The position numbers and the translations under genes are program-made. From Gemmatimonas sp. (GTDB lineage: Bacteria; Gemmatimonadota; Gemmatimonadetes; Gemmatimonadales; Gemmatimonadaceae), in NCBI RefSeq assembly GCF_031426495.1, contig NZ_JANPLK010000017.1, positions 66,517 to 130,516 on the forward strand: a stretch of 64,000 nucleotides of DNA, given 5' to 3'. This document shows, piece by piece, positions 15,907 through 24,438 of this stretch (position 1 is its first letter; every line of letters begins with the position of its first letter). The notes below the pieces were generated by a model that did not search any database, was not told where the DNA came from, and worked only from the letters and a program-made list of their open reading frames with translations.

Positions 15907-16788
15907 ATGATTCGCTCAATGACGGGCTTCGGCCAGGCGGAAGGCACAGTCGGCACCTCCCGGGTGTTGGTCGAAGTGCGTACGGTCAACCATCGGTTTT
16001 TCTCTCCGAGCATCAAGGTGCCGGGCGCCTACGGGCGCTGGGAGACCGAGGTGCGCGAGGCAATGCGCCTCAAGGTCAGTCGCGGGCACGTGACGTTGAC
16101 TGCTCGGAGCGAGCGGCTGGCGACGCCGGCCATTGCCATCGACGACGAGCGTTTTGCGGCGGTGGTCGCACAGCTGCGCGATCTGCACGATCGGCATGGA
16201 CTGTCCGGTGGCGTCGATCTCGCGACCGTGTTGCGCATGCCCGACGTCATGTCGGCGCCGCGCGAAGAGGAGGACACCGGCACGGCGGCGGACCTGGTCG
16301 CCATCGTGGAGCGAGCGCTCGATCACCTCGGGCGCGCCCGGGCCGAGGAGGGCGCGCGGCTCGCCACGGTCTTGCGCGAACGATTGGACTTGGTAGACGC
16401 CGCGCTGCAGCGGATCGCTATCCGGGCGCCGGAACGCCTGATGGCTCAGCGGGATCGACTCCGGGCGGCCGTGAAGGAGCTGGCCGAGGGCTTGGCCGTG
16501 GATGAGACCCGATTGGCGCAGGAGATTGCCATTCTGGCCGATCGAATGGACGTCAGCGAAGAGCTCGACCGGTTTCGATCGCACATCACCGCCTTTCACA
16601 GCGTCTTGGCGGACGCGGATGCGGGCGGGGAACCGGTCGGCAAGCGACTGGGCTTTCTCCTTCAGGAAATGCTCCGGGAGGCGAACACCACCGGCAGCAA
16701 GGCGGCCGACGCCGCGATTCTTCACGATGTGGTTGGCGTCAAGGAAGAGCTGGAACGCATCCGGGAGCAGGTCGAGAACCTCGAGTGA
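15907..16788 (+). CDS. yicC: YicC/YloC family endoribonuclease
   Basis: This 293-residue protein matches the YicC family at both ends: MIRSMTGFGQAEG at the start and EANTTGSKAADAAILHDVVG plus KEELERIREQVENLE at the end. E. coli YicC has been reported as an endoribonuclease that helps degrade small regulatory RNA. The stretch AIRAPERLMAQRDRLR and neighbours form long charged helices. The start ATG 15907 is fixed by the family N-terminus. The gene overlaps gmk by GTGA at 16785-16788, and the yicC-gmk-rpoZ-coaBC order is common in bacteria. Confidence 0.93.
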   Translation: MIRSMTGFGQAEGTVGTSRVLVEVRTVNHRFFSPSIKVPGAYGRWETEVREAMRLKVSRGHVTLTARSERLATPAIAIDDERFAAVVAQLRDLHDRHGLSGGVDLATVLRMPDVMSAPREEEDTGTAADLVAIVERALDHLGRARAEEGARLATVLRERLDLVDAALQRIAIRAPERLMAQRDRLRAAVKELAEGLAVDETRLAQEIAILADRMDVSEELDRFRSHITAFHSVLADADAGGEPVGKRLGFLLQEMLREANTTGSKAADAAILHDVVGVKEELERIREQVENLE

Positions 16789-17432
16789 GCCCATTTCCGG
16801 TCATCCTGTCCGCTCCCTCCGGGGGTGGAAAAACCACAATTGCGCGTCGCGTGCTGGAGCGGCGGGCCGATGTGGGTTATTCTGTTAGCTGTACCACGCG
16901 TGCGCCTCGGGATGGTGAGGAGGACGGGCGTGACTATCGCTTTATCAGTCTCAAGGCATTTGCCGCCGCGCGTGACGCGGGCGAATTCGCCGAGTGGGCT
17001 GAGGTGCACGGGAATTTCTACGGAACGATGCGCTCGGAAATTCAGCGGGTGCTGAATGCCGGGCAGCACGTGCTCATGGACATCGACGTGCAGGGGGCGC
17101 GACAATTCCACGTCGCGTTTCCCGATACGGTGCTGATTTTCGTGTTGCCGCCGTCGGGCGAGGTGCTGAAGTCTCGGCTCTCGGCGCGGAAAAGCGAGAA
17201 TCGTGAGCGGTTGCTCGTTCGCTTGCGGAACGCTCGTGCGGAATTGGGAGAAGTCGGACGCTACCACTACGTGGTGGTCAACGATGATCTCGAGCGCGCG
17301 GTCGATCAGGTGAGTGCGATTATCGATGCGGAAGGACTGCGGCACGACCGGGTACACGAAGTCGAGGCGCAGGTCGAGGCGCTCATTGCGCAGCTCGAAG
17401 AGGAAATTCACGTTTTCAGCAAGGGCGACTGA
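16785..17432 (+). CDS. gmk: Guanylate kinase
   Basis: This 215-residue enzyme transfers phosphate from ATP to GMP, feeding GTP and dGTP pools. The P-loop SAPSGGGKTT is at residues 9-18, the GMP-binding segment VSCTTRAPRDGEEDGRDYRF near 35-54, and EFAEWAEVHGNFYGT near 67-82. MDIDVQGARQF carries the usual DVQG motif. The start is GTG, overlapping the yicC stop. rpoZ follows three bases after its stop, as in many genomes. Confidence 0.97.
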   Translation: MSPFPVILSAPSGGGKTTIARRVLERRADVGYSVSCTTRAPRDGEEDGRDYRFISLKAFAAARDAGEFAEWAEVHGNFYGTMRSEIQRVLNAGQHVLMDIDVQGARQFHVAFPDTVLIFVLPPSGEVLKSRLSARKSENRERLLVRLRNARAELGEVGRYHYVVVNDDLERAVDQVSAIIDAEGLRHDRVHEVEAQVEALIAQLEEEIHVFSKGD

Positions 17433-17435
17433 CGC

Positions 17436-17642
17436 ATGCAGGTTTTTACTCCGTCCGACGTGTCGAAGCACGCGGCCAACAAGTATCTGAGCGTGCTCAT
17501 CGCGGCCAAGTTCGCGCGCGTGCTCAACGAATTCCCCCGCGATCGCTCGGCGCACGAGAAAAAGCTCACGACGCGCGCGCTCGAAGAGCTCGCCCACGGT
17601 GAGATCGAGTATCGCGTGGTACCGCGCCGCCGTCCGGGCTGA
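17436..17642 (+). CDS. rpoZ: RNA polymerase omega subunit
   Basis: A 68-residue protein matching the RpoZ/Rpb6 fold: MQVFTPSDVSKHAANKYLSV, the helix AAKFARVLNE, and KLTTRALEELAHGEIEYRVV. Omega assists assembly of beta-prime into RNA polymerase and can contribute to ppGpp binding. The position directly after gmk supports the call. A GC-rich terminator follows, which separates it from coaBC. Confidence 0.9.
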   Translation: MQVFTPSDVSKHAANKYLSVLIAAKFARVLNEFPRDRSAHEKKLTTRALEELAHGEIEYRVVPRRRPG

Positions 17643-17665
17643 GTTCACGCCGCTTGCTGGACCCC

Positions 17666-17705
17666 GCGCCGCGCCGTGACGATCGTCCCGGCGCGGCGCC
17701 TTTTC
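17666..17705 (+). terminator. Rho-independent terminator after rpoZ
   Basis: GCGCCGCGCCG (17666-17676) pairs perfectly with CGGCGCGGCGC (17689-17699) around a 12-base loop, and CTTTTCTC follows. Confidence 0.8.
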
Positions 17706-17733
17706 TCCCCCCTCAGCGCCCTCGCCTGCTCCT

Positions 17734-18939
17734 GTGCGTCCCTTCGACCGTCAGCGCATTCTGCTCGGGGTCACCGGCGGCATCGCGTCCTACAAGGCCG
17801 CGTGGCTGGCGCGCCTGCTGACGCAGGCTGGTGCAAAGGTCGACGTCGTCCTCACGCGGGCCGCATCGGAGTTCATCGGCGCGATCACATTCGAGGCGCT
17901 CACGGGACGTCCCGTACACACGGCGCTCATCGCGTCGGGGCATGCGCTGGATCACATTACGCTCGCCCGCGCGGCGCAGCTCGTGGTCGTGGCACCGGCG
18001 ACCGCTGATTTTCTCGCGCGCGCCGTCGGTGGGCACGCTGACGATCTGCTTTCGGCCTGCTTGCTCGCGACGACGGCACCGACGCTGCTCGTGCCGGCCA
18101 TGAACGACCGCATGTGGGCGCATCCCCAGGTGACGCGTAACGCGGCGGCCGCGCGTGAGCTCGGCTATCACGTGCTCGATCCTGACAACGGCGCACTGGC
18201 GGCTGGCGAGGGCAGTGGCCCCGGGCGCATGCCCGAACCCGAGACGATTCTGGCGTATTGTGCGCGCCTGCTCGAGACGCCAACGGTGCTTGAAGGACGC
18301 TCGGTTGTGGTCACGGCAGGTCCGACCCGCGAGCCCATTGATCCCGTGCGCTTTCTGTCGAATCGCAGCAGCGGAAAGATGGGCGTAGCCATTGCGGCGG
18401 CCGCGTGGCGACGCGGTGCTGATGTCACGTTGATCGTCGGTCCGCTCGATGTCGCCACGCCGCCCGGTCTGCGCGTCGTCACCGTTGAGACGACGTCGCA
18501 GATGCGTGAGGCAGTGTTGCAGGCGCTGCCGGGCGCCGCTGCGCTCGTGATGGCCGCGGCGCCAGCTGATTTTACGGCAGCGGCGCCTGCGAGCGCCAAG
18601 ATCAAGAAGGCGGACGCCGGCGACGCACTCGCACTCGTCCGCACCGATGATATTCTCGCCGCGACCAGGGCGTCGCGCCCCGCGTCGTGCGTCACCGTCG
18701 GATTCGCGCTGGAGACGGGCGATGCGACCAGTGAGGCACATCGCAAAGTGGCCGACAAAGGGCTCGACTTCATCGTCGCCAACGACGCTCTGGAAGCCGG
18801 TGCCGGTTTTGGCGTCGACACGAATCGCGTGACGATCGTACACGCGGACGGCCGCGAAGAGCATCTGCCGCTGCAGAGCAAGACGCAGGTGGCGGATCAG
18901 ATTCTCGATCGTATTGAGGGGCTGCTGCATGGACGCTAA
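17734..18939 (+). CDS. coaBC: Bifunctional phosphopantothenoylcysteine decarboxylase / phosphopantothenate-cysteine ligase
   Basis: This 401-residue bifunctional enzyme carries out two steps of coenzyme A synthesis: ligation of cysteine to 4'-phosphopantothenate (CoaB) and decarboxylation of the product (CoaC). The CoaC half has the flavin-binding GVTGGIASYKAAWLARLL, the histidine in HALDHITLARAA, and PAMNDRMW near residue 121. The CoaB half begins near residue 190 with VVTAGPTREPIDPVRFLSNR, then SSGKMG and the KIKKADAGD segment near 288. The start codon is GTG. Its last 11 bases overlap the uracil-DNA glycosylase start. Confidence 0.96.
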   Translation: MRPFDRQRILLGVTGGIASYKAAWLARLLTQAGAKVDVVLTRAASEFIGAITFEALTGRPVHTALIASGHALDHITLARAAQLVVVAPATADFLARAVGGHADDLLSACLLATTAPTLLVPAMNDRMWAHPQVTRNAAAARELGYHVLDPDNGALAAGEGSGPGRMPEPETILAYCARLLETPTVLEGRSVVVTAGPTREPIDPVRFLSNRSSGKMGVAIAAAAWRRGADVTLIVGPLDVATPPGLRVVTVETTSQMREAVLQALPGAAALVMAAAPADFTAAAPASAKIKKADAGDALALVRTDDILAATRASRPASCVTVGFALETGDATSEAHRKVADKGLDFIVANDALEAGAGFGVDTNRVTIVHADGREEHLPLQSKTQVADQILDRIEGLLHGR

Positions 18940-20056
18940 GGATCGTCTCCGTCGGTACCTCGAGCAGCGCCGGGAGCTTGGCGAGTCCGAGCTCGTGCTG
19001 GACAGCCTCTCGATCGAGGACGTCATGAAGATGGTCGGCGCGAAATCGTCCGCGCCGAAGGTCGCCGACGTTCCAGCGACGGCGAAATCGAAGGCGCCAG
19101 CGCTGGCGGATCGGGATGCGGATGCGCCGCCTCCCGACCAGACGCACGACATGACGTCGGCGCCCGTCACACCGCCGCCCGAGCCCGGCGTGCGCTTCGA
19201 TCGCGGTGCGACCACCGATTGGCGTGAGGCGTTGCGCAATGCCGGCGCAATGCGCCCTAGTGACGCGTCGTCAGCGCCGCCCATCGTAGTTACGCCGTCT
19301 CCCGCTGCCGAGGCTGCTGCCGATGCCGCTAATACGGCGGCGGCAGCGAGCACGCAGGCCATGGCGGATACGCCGATCAAGAATCTGCCAGCGTGGTTGT
19401 CGGCGCTCGAACTCCCGCTCGGGATTGAAGCGGGCCGTTTGCGCGTGATCGATGCGGCACCGGACGTAGCCAGTCTGCCCACCCTCGAGGAAATCGCCGA
19501 GCACGTCGCCGGCTGTACGCGCTGCGCGCTGTACAAGTCGGCCAAGCATCACGTACTGGGCGAAGGCAATCCGCAGGCTGAATTGCTGTGCGTGGGCGAA
19601 GCGCCTGGCGTACACGAAGATGAGCAAGGCCGCCCGTTCGTGGGCGAGGCCGGCCAGTTGCTGACCAAGATTCTGGGGGCGATTCAGCTATCGCGCGAGG
19701 AAGTTTTCATCTGCAACGTGCTGAAGCACCGGCCGCCGGGAAATCGCGATCCGTTGCCGGACGAAGTGGTCGCTTGTCAGCCATACCTGCTGCGTCAGAT
19801 CGAACTCGTACGCCCTCGTGTCATTCTCGCGCTCGGTCGCTTCGCGGCGCAGACCCTGCTACAGACCACCACCGGCATCGGCGCACTGCGCGGCCGCATA
19901 CATCGCTTTCACGGCGTGCCGCTCATCGTGACGTATCATCCAGCGGCGCTGCTGCGCAACGAATCGTGGAAGCGTCCCACCTGGGAAGACGTGAAGCTCG
20001 CCCGCCGCATTCTCGACGCATCGCGCGCTGCCAGCGCGGACTCTACGGCTCCATGA
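18929..20056 (+). CDS. Uracil-DNA glycosylase, family 4 type, with long N-terminal extension
   Basis: A 375-residue protein. The C-terminal 200 residues are a family 4 (iron-sulfur) uracil-DNA glycosylase, which removes uracil from DNA: CTRCALYKSAKHHVLGEGNP near 195, GEAPGVHEDEQGRPFVGEAG near 223, CNVLKHRPPGNRDPLPDE, and a C-terminal YHPAALLRN. Four cysteines sit where the cluster ligands belong. The first 180 residues are an extension: a charged helical start (KDRLRRYLEQRRELGESE), then a low-complexity Ala/Pro/Asp linker. ATG 18929 overlaps coaBC by 11 bases; its own TGA overlaps the dnaB ATG (ATGA). Confidence 0.9.
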   Translation: MDAKDRLRRYLEQRRELGESELVLDSLSIEDVMKMVGAKSSAPKVADVPATAKSKAPALADRDADAPPPDQTHDMTSAPVTPPPEPGVRFDRGATTDWREALRNAGAMRPSDASSAPPIVVTPSPAAEAAADAANTAAAASTQAMADTPIKNLPAWLSALELPLGIEAGRLRVIDAAPDVASLPTLEEIAEHVAGCTRCALYKSAKHHVLGEGNPQAELLCVGEAPGVHEDEQGRPFVGEAGQLLTKILGAIQLSREEVFICNVLKHRPPGNRDPLPDEVVACQPYLLRQIELVRPRVILALGRFAAQTLLQTTTGIGALRGRIHRFHGVPLIVTYHPAALLRNESWKRPTWEDVKLARRILDASRAASADSTAP

Positions 20057-21549
20057 CCAGTCTCGTCGTTCCCAACGCTGCCGCCCCAGCCACGCGCGAT
20101 CCGTTCAAGGAACGCCGGCCCCCTTGGTCCGAGGAGGCCGAGCAGGCCGTGCTCGGTGCCATGCTGCTCGACGCCGACGCCGTGATGCGTGCGGCGGAGC
20201 ACGTCGATGACACGATGTTCTACCGCGAGGGACATCGCCGGCTCTTCCGCGCCATGATCTCGATCACGGAGCGCGGCGGCGTTATCGATCCGCTCACGCT
20301 CGCCGATGAACTGGAACGCCGTGGAGAGCTCGAGCACGCGGGTGGTCGCGAGTATCTCGGGTTCCTGCTCGATGCGGTGCCGACGGTTGCGAACGTGGAG
20401 TATCACGCGCGGATCGTGAAGGAGCGCGCACTGCTGCGCCGCCTCATCGAAGTGTCGACCGAAATTGTGTCGGAGGCGTTCGAGGGGCGCACCGCGGCGG
20501 CGGATCTGCTCGACTCCGCTGAGTCACGCATCTTTTCGTTGAGCCAAACGAGAGAACGGACCGGCTTCTCGCGCATTAAGGAGCTGCTCTGGCCGGCGAT
20601 GGAGAAGCTCGAACTGCTCGCGCAGCGCGAGGCCGCGATTACGGGCGTACCGAGCGGCTTTAACGAGCTCGATTTCATGACATCGGGGTTCCAGCCGGCC
20701 GATCTGGTGATCGTGGCTGCGCGTCCCTCCATGGGTAAGACCGCCTTCACGCTCAACATCGCGCAGCACGCCGCCATTACGGCCAAGGTGCCAGTGGCCT
20801 TCTTCTCGCTCGAAATGAGCAAGGAGTCGCTGGTGCAGCGTATGCTCGCGTCGGAGGCGCTCATCGACGCGCAGGCGTTGCGTAAAGGCGGTAGGGCGCT
20901 CGACGAATCGATGCCGCGTTTGGCGCAGGCGGCTGGTATCCTGAGCCATGCGCCTATCTTCATCGACGACACGCCAGGCATCACGCTGCTCGACATGCGC
21001 GCCAAGGCGCGTCGGCTCAAGTCCGAGCACGACCTCGGACTCATCATCGTCGACTACCTGCAGCTCATGACGGGGCCTGCCGGCGTCGAGAACCGACAGC
21101 AGGAAGTCTCCCAGATTTCGCGTGGCCTGAAAGCCCTTGCGAAGGAGCTGGGCGTGCCAGTCGTGGCTTTGTCACAGCTGTCGCGTGCACCGGAACAACG
21201 CACCGGCGACGACAAGGGACGTCCACAGCTCTCCGACCTTCGTGAATCGGGCGCCATCGAACAGGATGCCGACGTGATCATGTTCATCTTCCGCCAGGAA
21301 GTGTACGCCGAGCGTGATGAGAACGGCCGGCTCAAGGATCCTGATCTCGAAGGCCGCGCCGAGATCATCATCGGCAAGCAGCGTAACGGACCGATCGGCA
21401 GTGCGCGGCTGTACTTCCACAAGCAGTACACGCGCTTCGACAACTTCTCGGCCCGGCAGGCGCCCAACGATTTCGGCGGACCGAAGTCGGATTTCGGCGG
21501 ACCGAAGCTGGTGAAGGGCGCCGATGATTTCGGCGGGACGCCCTTCTGA
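20053..21549 (+). CDS. dnaB: Replicative DNA helicase
   Basis: This 498-residue hexameric helicase unwinds the fork and recruits primase. The N-terminal domain begins at PPWSEEAEQAVLGAMLLDAD. The RecA-like ATPase has GVPSGFNELDFMTSGFQPAD, Walker A ARPSMGKTAFTLNIAQ near residue 221, FFSLEMSKESLVQRML, and the Walker B strand IIVDYLQLM. QLSDLRESGAIEQDADVIMF and GKQRNGPIG are typical of DnaB. No intein is present. The tail ends with three DFGG units (repeat at 21469-21540). The start ATG overlaps the previous stop and was fixed by this coupling; ribosomes could also enter slightly downstream. Confidence 0.96.
   Translation: MTSLVVPNAAAPATRDPFKERRPPWSEEAEQAVLGAMLLDADAVMRAAEHVDDTMFYREGHRRLFRAMISITERGGVIDPLTLADELERRGELEHAGGREYLGFLLDAVPTVANVEYHARIVKERALLRRLIEVSTEIVSEAFEGRTAAADLLDSAESRIFSLSQTRERTGFSRIKELLWPAMEKLELLAQREAAITGVPSGFNELDFMTSGFQPADLVIVAARPSMGKTAFTLNIAQHAAITAKVPVAFFSLEMSKESLVQRMLASEALIDAQALRKGGRALDESMPRLAQAAGILSHAPIFIDDTPGITLLDMRAKARRLKSEHDLGLIIVDYLQLMTGPAGVENRQQEVSQISRGLKALAKELGVPVVALSQLSRAPEQRTGDDKGRPQLSDLRESGAIEQDADVIMFIFRQEVYAERDENGRLKDPDLEGRAEIIIGKQRNGPIGSARLYFHKQYTRFDNFSARQAPNDFGGPKSDFGGPKLVKGADDFGGTPF
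21469..21540 (+). repeat. Tandem DFGG repeat in the DnaB tail
   Basis: The 18-base unit GATTTCGGCGGACCGAAG occurs at 21469-21486 and again at 21490-21507, 21 bases apart, and a partial third copy begins at 21526. The units encode DFGGPKS, DFGGPKL and DFGGTPF at the very end of DnaB. Confidence 0.85.
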
Positions 21550-21559
21550 GTTCGCGGTA

Positions 21560-22957
21560 ATGGCCAAGGCGAAGACGGTTTATCGTTGCACCGAATGCGG
21601 CGCGGAGTTTCCCAAGTGGGCGGGACGCTGCGAGAGCTGTGACGCGTGGAATACCCTCGGCGAGGAGATGGTCTCCAACGCGCCGACCAGCAAGCGCACG
21701 GCAGCGCGGAGTGTGCCCGGCATCGCCGCCGCCACGGTCACCCTCGGTCGTGTCACGGCGGCCGATACCCCGCGGTGGACCACGCAGCTGAATGAGTTCG
21801 ATTTCGTGCTCGGTGGTGGCCTTGTGCCGGGCAGCATGGTGCTCGTGGGCGGCGAGCCTGGAATCGGCAAGAGCACGCTGCTGCTCCAGGTGGCCGCCCG
21901 ACTCGAAACCGCCGGCTTGGCCACCCTGTATGTGTCCGGCGAAGAGAGCGCGCTGCAGGTGCGTCTGCGCGCCGACCGACTCGCCGAGGATGCGTCGTCG
22001 GTTGCGCTGCTCACGGAAACGTCACTCGAAACCATTCTCGCCACGGCGTCGCAGCCGACGCCCGATGGTCGCCGCTTCAGTGTGCTGATCGTCGACTCGA
22101 TTCAGACGGTGCACACCGAACTGCTCGAAGGCGCACCAGGTAACGTTGGGCAGGTACGCGAGTGCGCGGCGCGTCTCATGCGGTTCGCGAAGGACACCGG
22201 CACCGCCGTGTTCGTGATCGGTCACGTGACGAAGGGCGGCGGGATCGCTGGTCCGAAGACGCTCGAGCACATCGTCGACACCGTGCTGTACTTCGAAGGC
22301 GATGGTACGCTCGATCATCGCGTGCTGCGCGCCACGAAGAATCGTTTCGGCTCGGTCGACGAGATCGGTGTGTTCCGCATGGTCGGCACCGGACTGATTC
22401 CGGTGGAGAATCCGTCGGCGCTGTTTCTCGGCGATCGGCGCGATGTGGCAAGTGGCAGTGCCGTCTGTGCGCTCATGGAAGGCACTCGACCGGTGCTGGT
22501 GGAAGTGCAGGCGCTCGCCGCGCGGGCCGGCTTCGGCACACCGCAGCGCGTCGCGAACGGCATCGACGCCCGCCGGTTGGCGCTACTGCTGGCCGTGCTC
22601 GACAAACGCGGTGGGTTCTCGTGTGCGCAGCTCGACGTCTTCTGCAACATCGTCGGTGGCATGCGCGTGCAGGAGCCCAGTGTGGATCTTGCCATCGTGG
22701 CTGCGATCGCTTCGAGCGTGGTCGACAAACCGCTCCCGGCGCAGGCCATCTTTCTCGGTGAAGTCGGGCTGGGCGGCGAAGTGCGTCCGGTGTCGCAGGT
22801 CGAGCGGCGCCTGGCTGAAGCGGCCAAGCTCGGCATGACTCGTGCCTATCTCTCGGACCGCGCGATCCCGCGACGCGTGCCGGGCGACATCACGCTGGTT
22901 GGCGTGCGGACGTTGGCGGATGTGCTACAGAAAACGGTCGGCAAGGATGCAACATGA
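21560..22957 (+). CDS. radA: DNA repair protein RadA (Sms)
   Basis: This 465-residue protein is a RecA-like, hexameric branch-migration helicase used in recombination. The N-terminal zinc finger CTECGAEFPKWAGRCESCDA is at residues 10-29, Walker A GGEPGIGKSTLLLQVA near 96, the RadA-specific KNRFGSVDEIGVFRM near 259, and the C-terminal Lon-protease-like domain contains DLAIVAAIASSVVDKPLP and IFLGEVGLGGEVRPVSQ. Start ATG 21560 places the zinc finger at the usual distance. Its ATGA overlap with ispD suggests coupling. Confidence 0.96.
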   Translation: MAKAKTVYRCTECGAEFPKWAGRCESCDAWNTLGEEMVSNAPTSKRTAARSVPGIAAATVTLGRVTAADTPRWTTQLNEFDFVLGGGLVPGSMVLVGGEPGIGKSTLLLQVAARLETAGLATLYVSGEESALQVRLRADRLAEDASSVALLTETSLETILATASQPTPDGRRFSVLIVDSIQTVHTELLEGAPGNVGQVRECAARLMRFAKDTGTAVFVIGHVTKGGGIAGPKTLEHIVDTVLYFEGDGTLDHRVLRATKNRFGSVDEIGVFRMVGTGLIPVENPSALFLGDRRDVASGSAVCALMEGTRPVLVEVQALAARAGFGTPQRVANGIDARRLALLLAVLDKRGGFSCAQLDVFCNIVGGMRVQEPSVDLAIVAAIASSVVDKPLPAQAIFLGEVGLGGEVRPVSQVERRLAEAAKLGMTRAYLSDRAIPRRVPGDITLVGVRTLADVLQKTVGKDAT

Positions 22958-23730
22958 GTGAGTCGCCAACAGCACCGCGTCGCGTGATTCCCCCACCGGT
23001 GATCACGTCACGCGGGGACGAGTCGGCGACAGCCGACGGCGTCGTTCGCGACGTCGGCGTGGTCATCGTGGCCGGCGGCTCCGGCTCGCGCACGGGCAGT
23101 GCCGAGCTTAAGCAGTTTCGCTGGGTGGCCGGAAAGCCTGCGCTGCTGCACAGCGTGCAGGCGTTCATGGCGCGCCCCGATGTGGCGATCGTCGTGGTGG
23201 TGCTTCCCAAGGCGTACGCGGCCGATCCGCCACCCTGGTTGTTCCAGTGCGATGTCGATCGGCTGTTGGTATCGGTCGGTGGACGCGAGCGGCATGAAAG
23301 CGTTGTGAATGGACTCGAAGATCTGCCCGAGGACGTCGTCATCGCCGTCGTGCACGACGCCGCGCGTCCACTGGTGACCGATGCCACGATCGATCGAGTG
23401 ATCGCCGAAGCACGGAAGGGCCACGGTGCCGTCGCGGCGCTCCCTGTGGTCGACACGCTAAAGGAAGTCGATGCCGACGGCCGCATCGTGCGCACGGTGG
23501 ATCGCACGAGTCTCTGGCGCGCGCAGACACCGCAGGCGTTCCCGCGCACGATGCTCGAGCAGGCGCATATCGCGGCGCGCCGCGATGGCGTCGGCGCGAC
23601 CGACGACGCCGGACTCTGTGAGCGCCTCGGTTTACCGGTCGTCGTGGTGCGCGGCAGCGAACGAGGAATGAAGATCACCGAGGACGTCGATTTCGCTCGC
23701 GCCGACGCCCTCAGCTTGCTACCGGAGTAG
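22954..23730 (+). CDS. ispD: 2-C-methyl-D-erythritol 4-phosphate cytidylyltransferase
   Basis: A 258-residue enzyme of the non-mevalonate (MEP) isoprenoid pathway that makes CDP-methylerythritol from MEP and CTP. The nucleotidyltransferase motif VVIVAGGSGSRTGSAELKQF occurs at about residues 30-50, with HDAARPLVTDATIDRVI near 132, TSLWRAQTPQAFPR near 185 and GMKITEDVDFARADAL near the end. The N-terminus is about 28 residues longer than usual and looks disordered. No ispF fusion is present and no other MEP gene lies nearby. The start overlaps the radA stop. Confidence 0.93.
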   Translation: MSESPTAPRRVIPPPVITSRGDESATADGVVRDVGVVIVAGGSGSRTGSAELKQFRWVAGKPALLHSVQAFMARPDVAIVVVVLPKAYAADPPPWLFQCDVDRLLVSVGGRERHESVVNGLEDLPEDVVIAVVHDAARPLVTDATIDRVIAEARKGHGAVAALPVVDTLKEVDADGRIVRTVDRTSLWRAQTPQAFPRTMLEQAHIAARRDGVGATDDAGLCERLGLPVVVVRGSERGMKITEDVDFARADALSLLPE

Positions 23731-23736
23731 CCGCCC

Positions 23737-24414
23737 GTGTCCGTGCATCGCGAAGCGCTCACCGTACCGTTCTGGTCTCCCGTCGAGGTCGAAGCGGCGC
23801 TGCGTGATGCGATGACGCACCTGAGTGAGCGGCGCGTGCTCGCGTATCCAACGGAAACCGTCTATGGATTCGGCACGGCCGTCGATCACGAGTCCGTGGA
23901 AGCGCTGGTGCAGTTGAAGGGTCGGCCGCCGGGTAAACCGTTTTTGCTGCTCATCAATGATCCGGCGCAAATCGCGCGACTGGATTTACATCTGCCGACG
24001 TATGCATCGACGTTGGCAGCGCGGTTCTGGCCGGGACCGCTCACGTTGGTGCTGCGTGGGGGCGATCATCGCGTGTCGCCGCGTTTACGTGGTCCAGAGG
24101 GCGGCGTGGCCGTGCGGTGGACCCCACACGTCGGCCTGCAGCGCCTCCTCGCAGCCTACGGTGAACCGATCACCAGCACGAGTGCGAATCGCCCCGGGGT
24201 TCCGCCTGCGATGACGGCCGCTGAAATTGTACAGCAGTGGCCCGACGCCATTCACCGCGGACTGCTGCACGTGCTCGACGGCGGTCGGCTGGCGCCGTCG
24301 CGTTCGTCTACGGTGGTAGACTGCACCGGCCGTCGCGCGCGCGTGATCAGGCCCGGTGTGTTGACAGCGATCCAGCTGCGTGAATGCGTGCCGGATCTCG
24401 TGGGCGATACCTAG
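23737..24414 (+). CDS. tsaC: L-threonylcarbamoyladenylate synthase (TsaC/Sua5/YrdC family)
   Basis: This 225-residue protein makes threonylcarbamoyl-AMP, the donor for the t6A modification of tRNAs that read ANN codons. VLAYPTETVYGFGTAVDH, LKGRPPGKPFLLLIND and FWPGPLTLVLRGGDH are hallmark segments, followed by TSANRPGVPPAMTAAEIV and SRSSTVVDC. The length fits the short form without the C-terminal Sua5 domain. The start is GTG 23737; it is the only start that keeps a short leader ahead of the conserved core. Confidence 0.92.
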   Translation: MSVHREALTVPFWSPVEVEAALRDAMTHLSERRVLAYPTETVYGFGTAVDHESVEALVQLKGRPPGKPFLLLINDPAQIARLDLHLPTYASTLAARFWPGPLTLVLRGGDHRVSPRLRGPEGGVAVRWTPHVGLQRLLAAYGEPITSTSANRPGVPPAMTAAEIVQQWPDAIHRGLLHVLDGGRLAPSRSSTVVDCTGRRARVIRPGVLTAIQLRECVPDLVGDT

Positions 24415-24438
24415 CATACGCCGAGGGGCGCGCAACGC

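Noticed and set aside
14451..16016. 521-residue open frame on the minus strand
   Set aside because: It is antisense to the TonB-receptor-like gene, and shows no domain or signal. A high-GC shadow.
17713..19545. 610-residue open frame on the minus strand
   Set aside because: It is antisense to coaBC and the uracil-DNA glycosylase gene, both of which have clear family motifs, and its own sequence is low in complexity.
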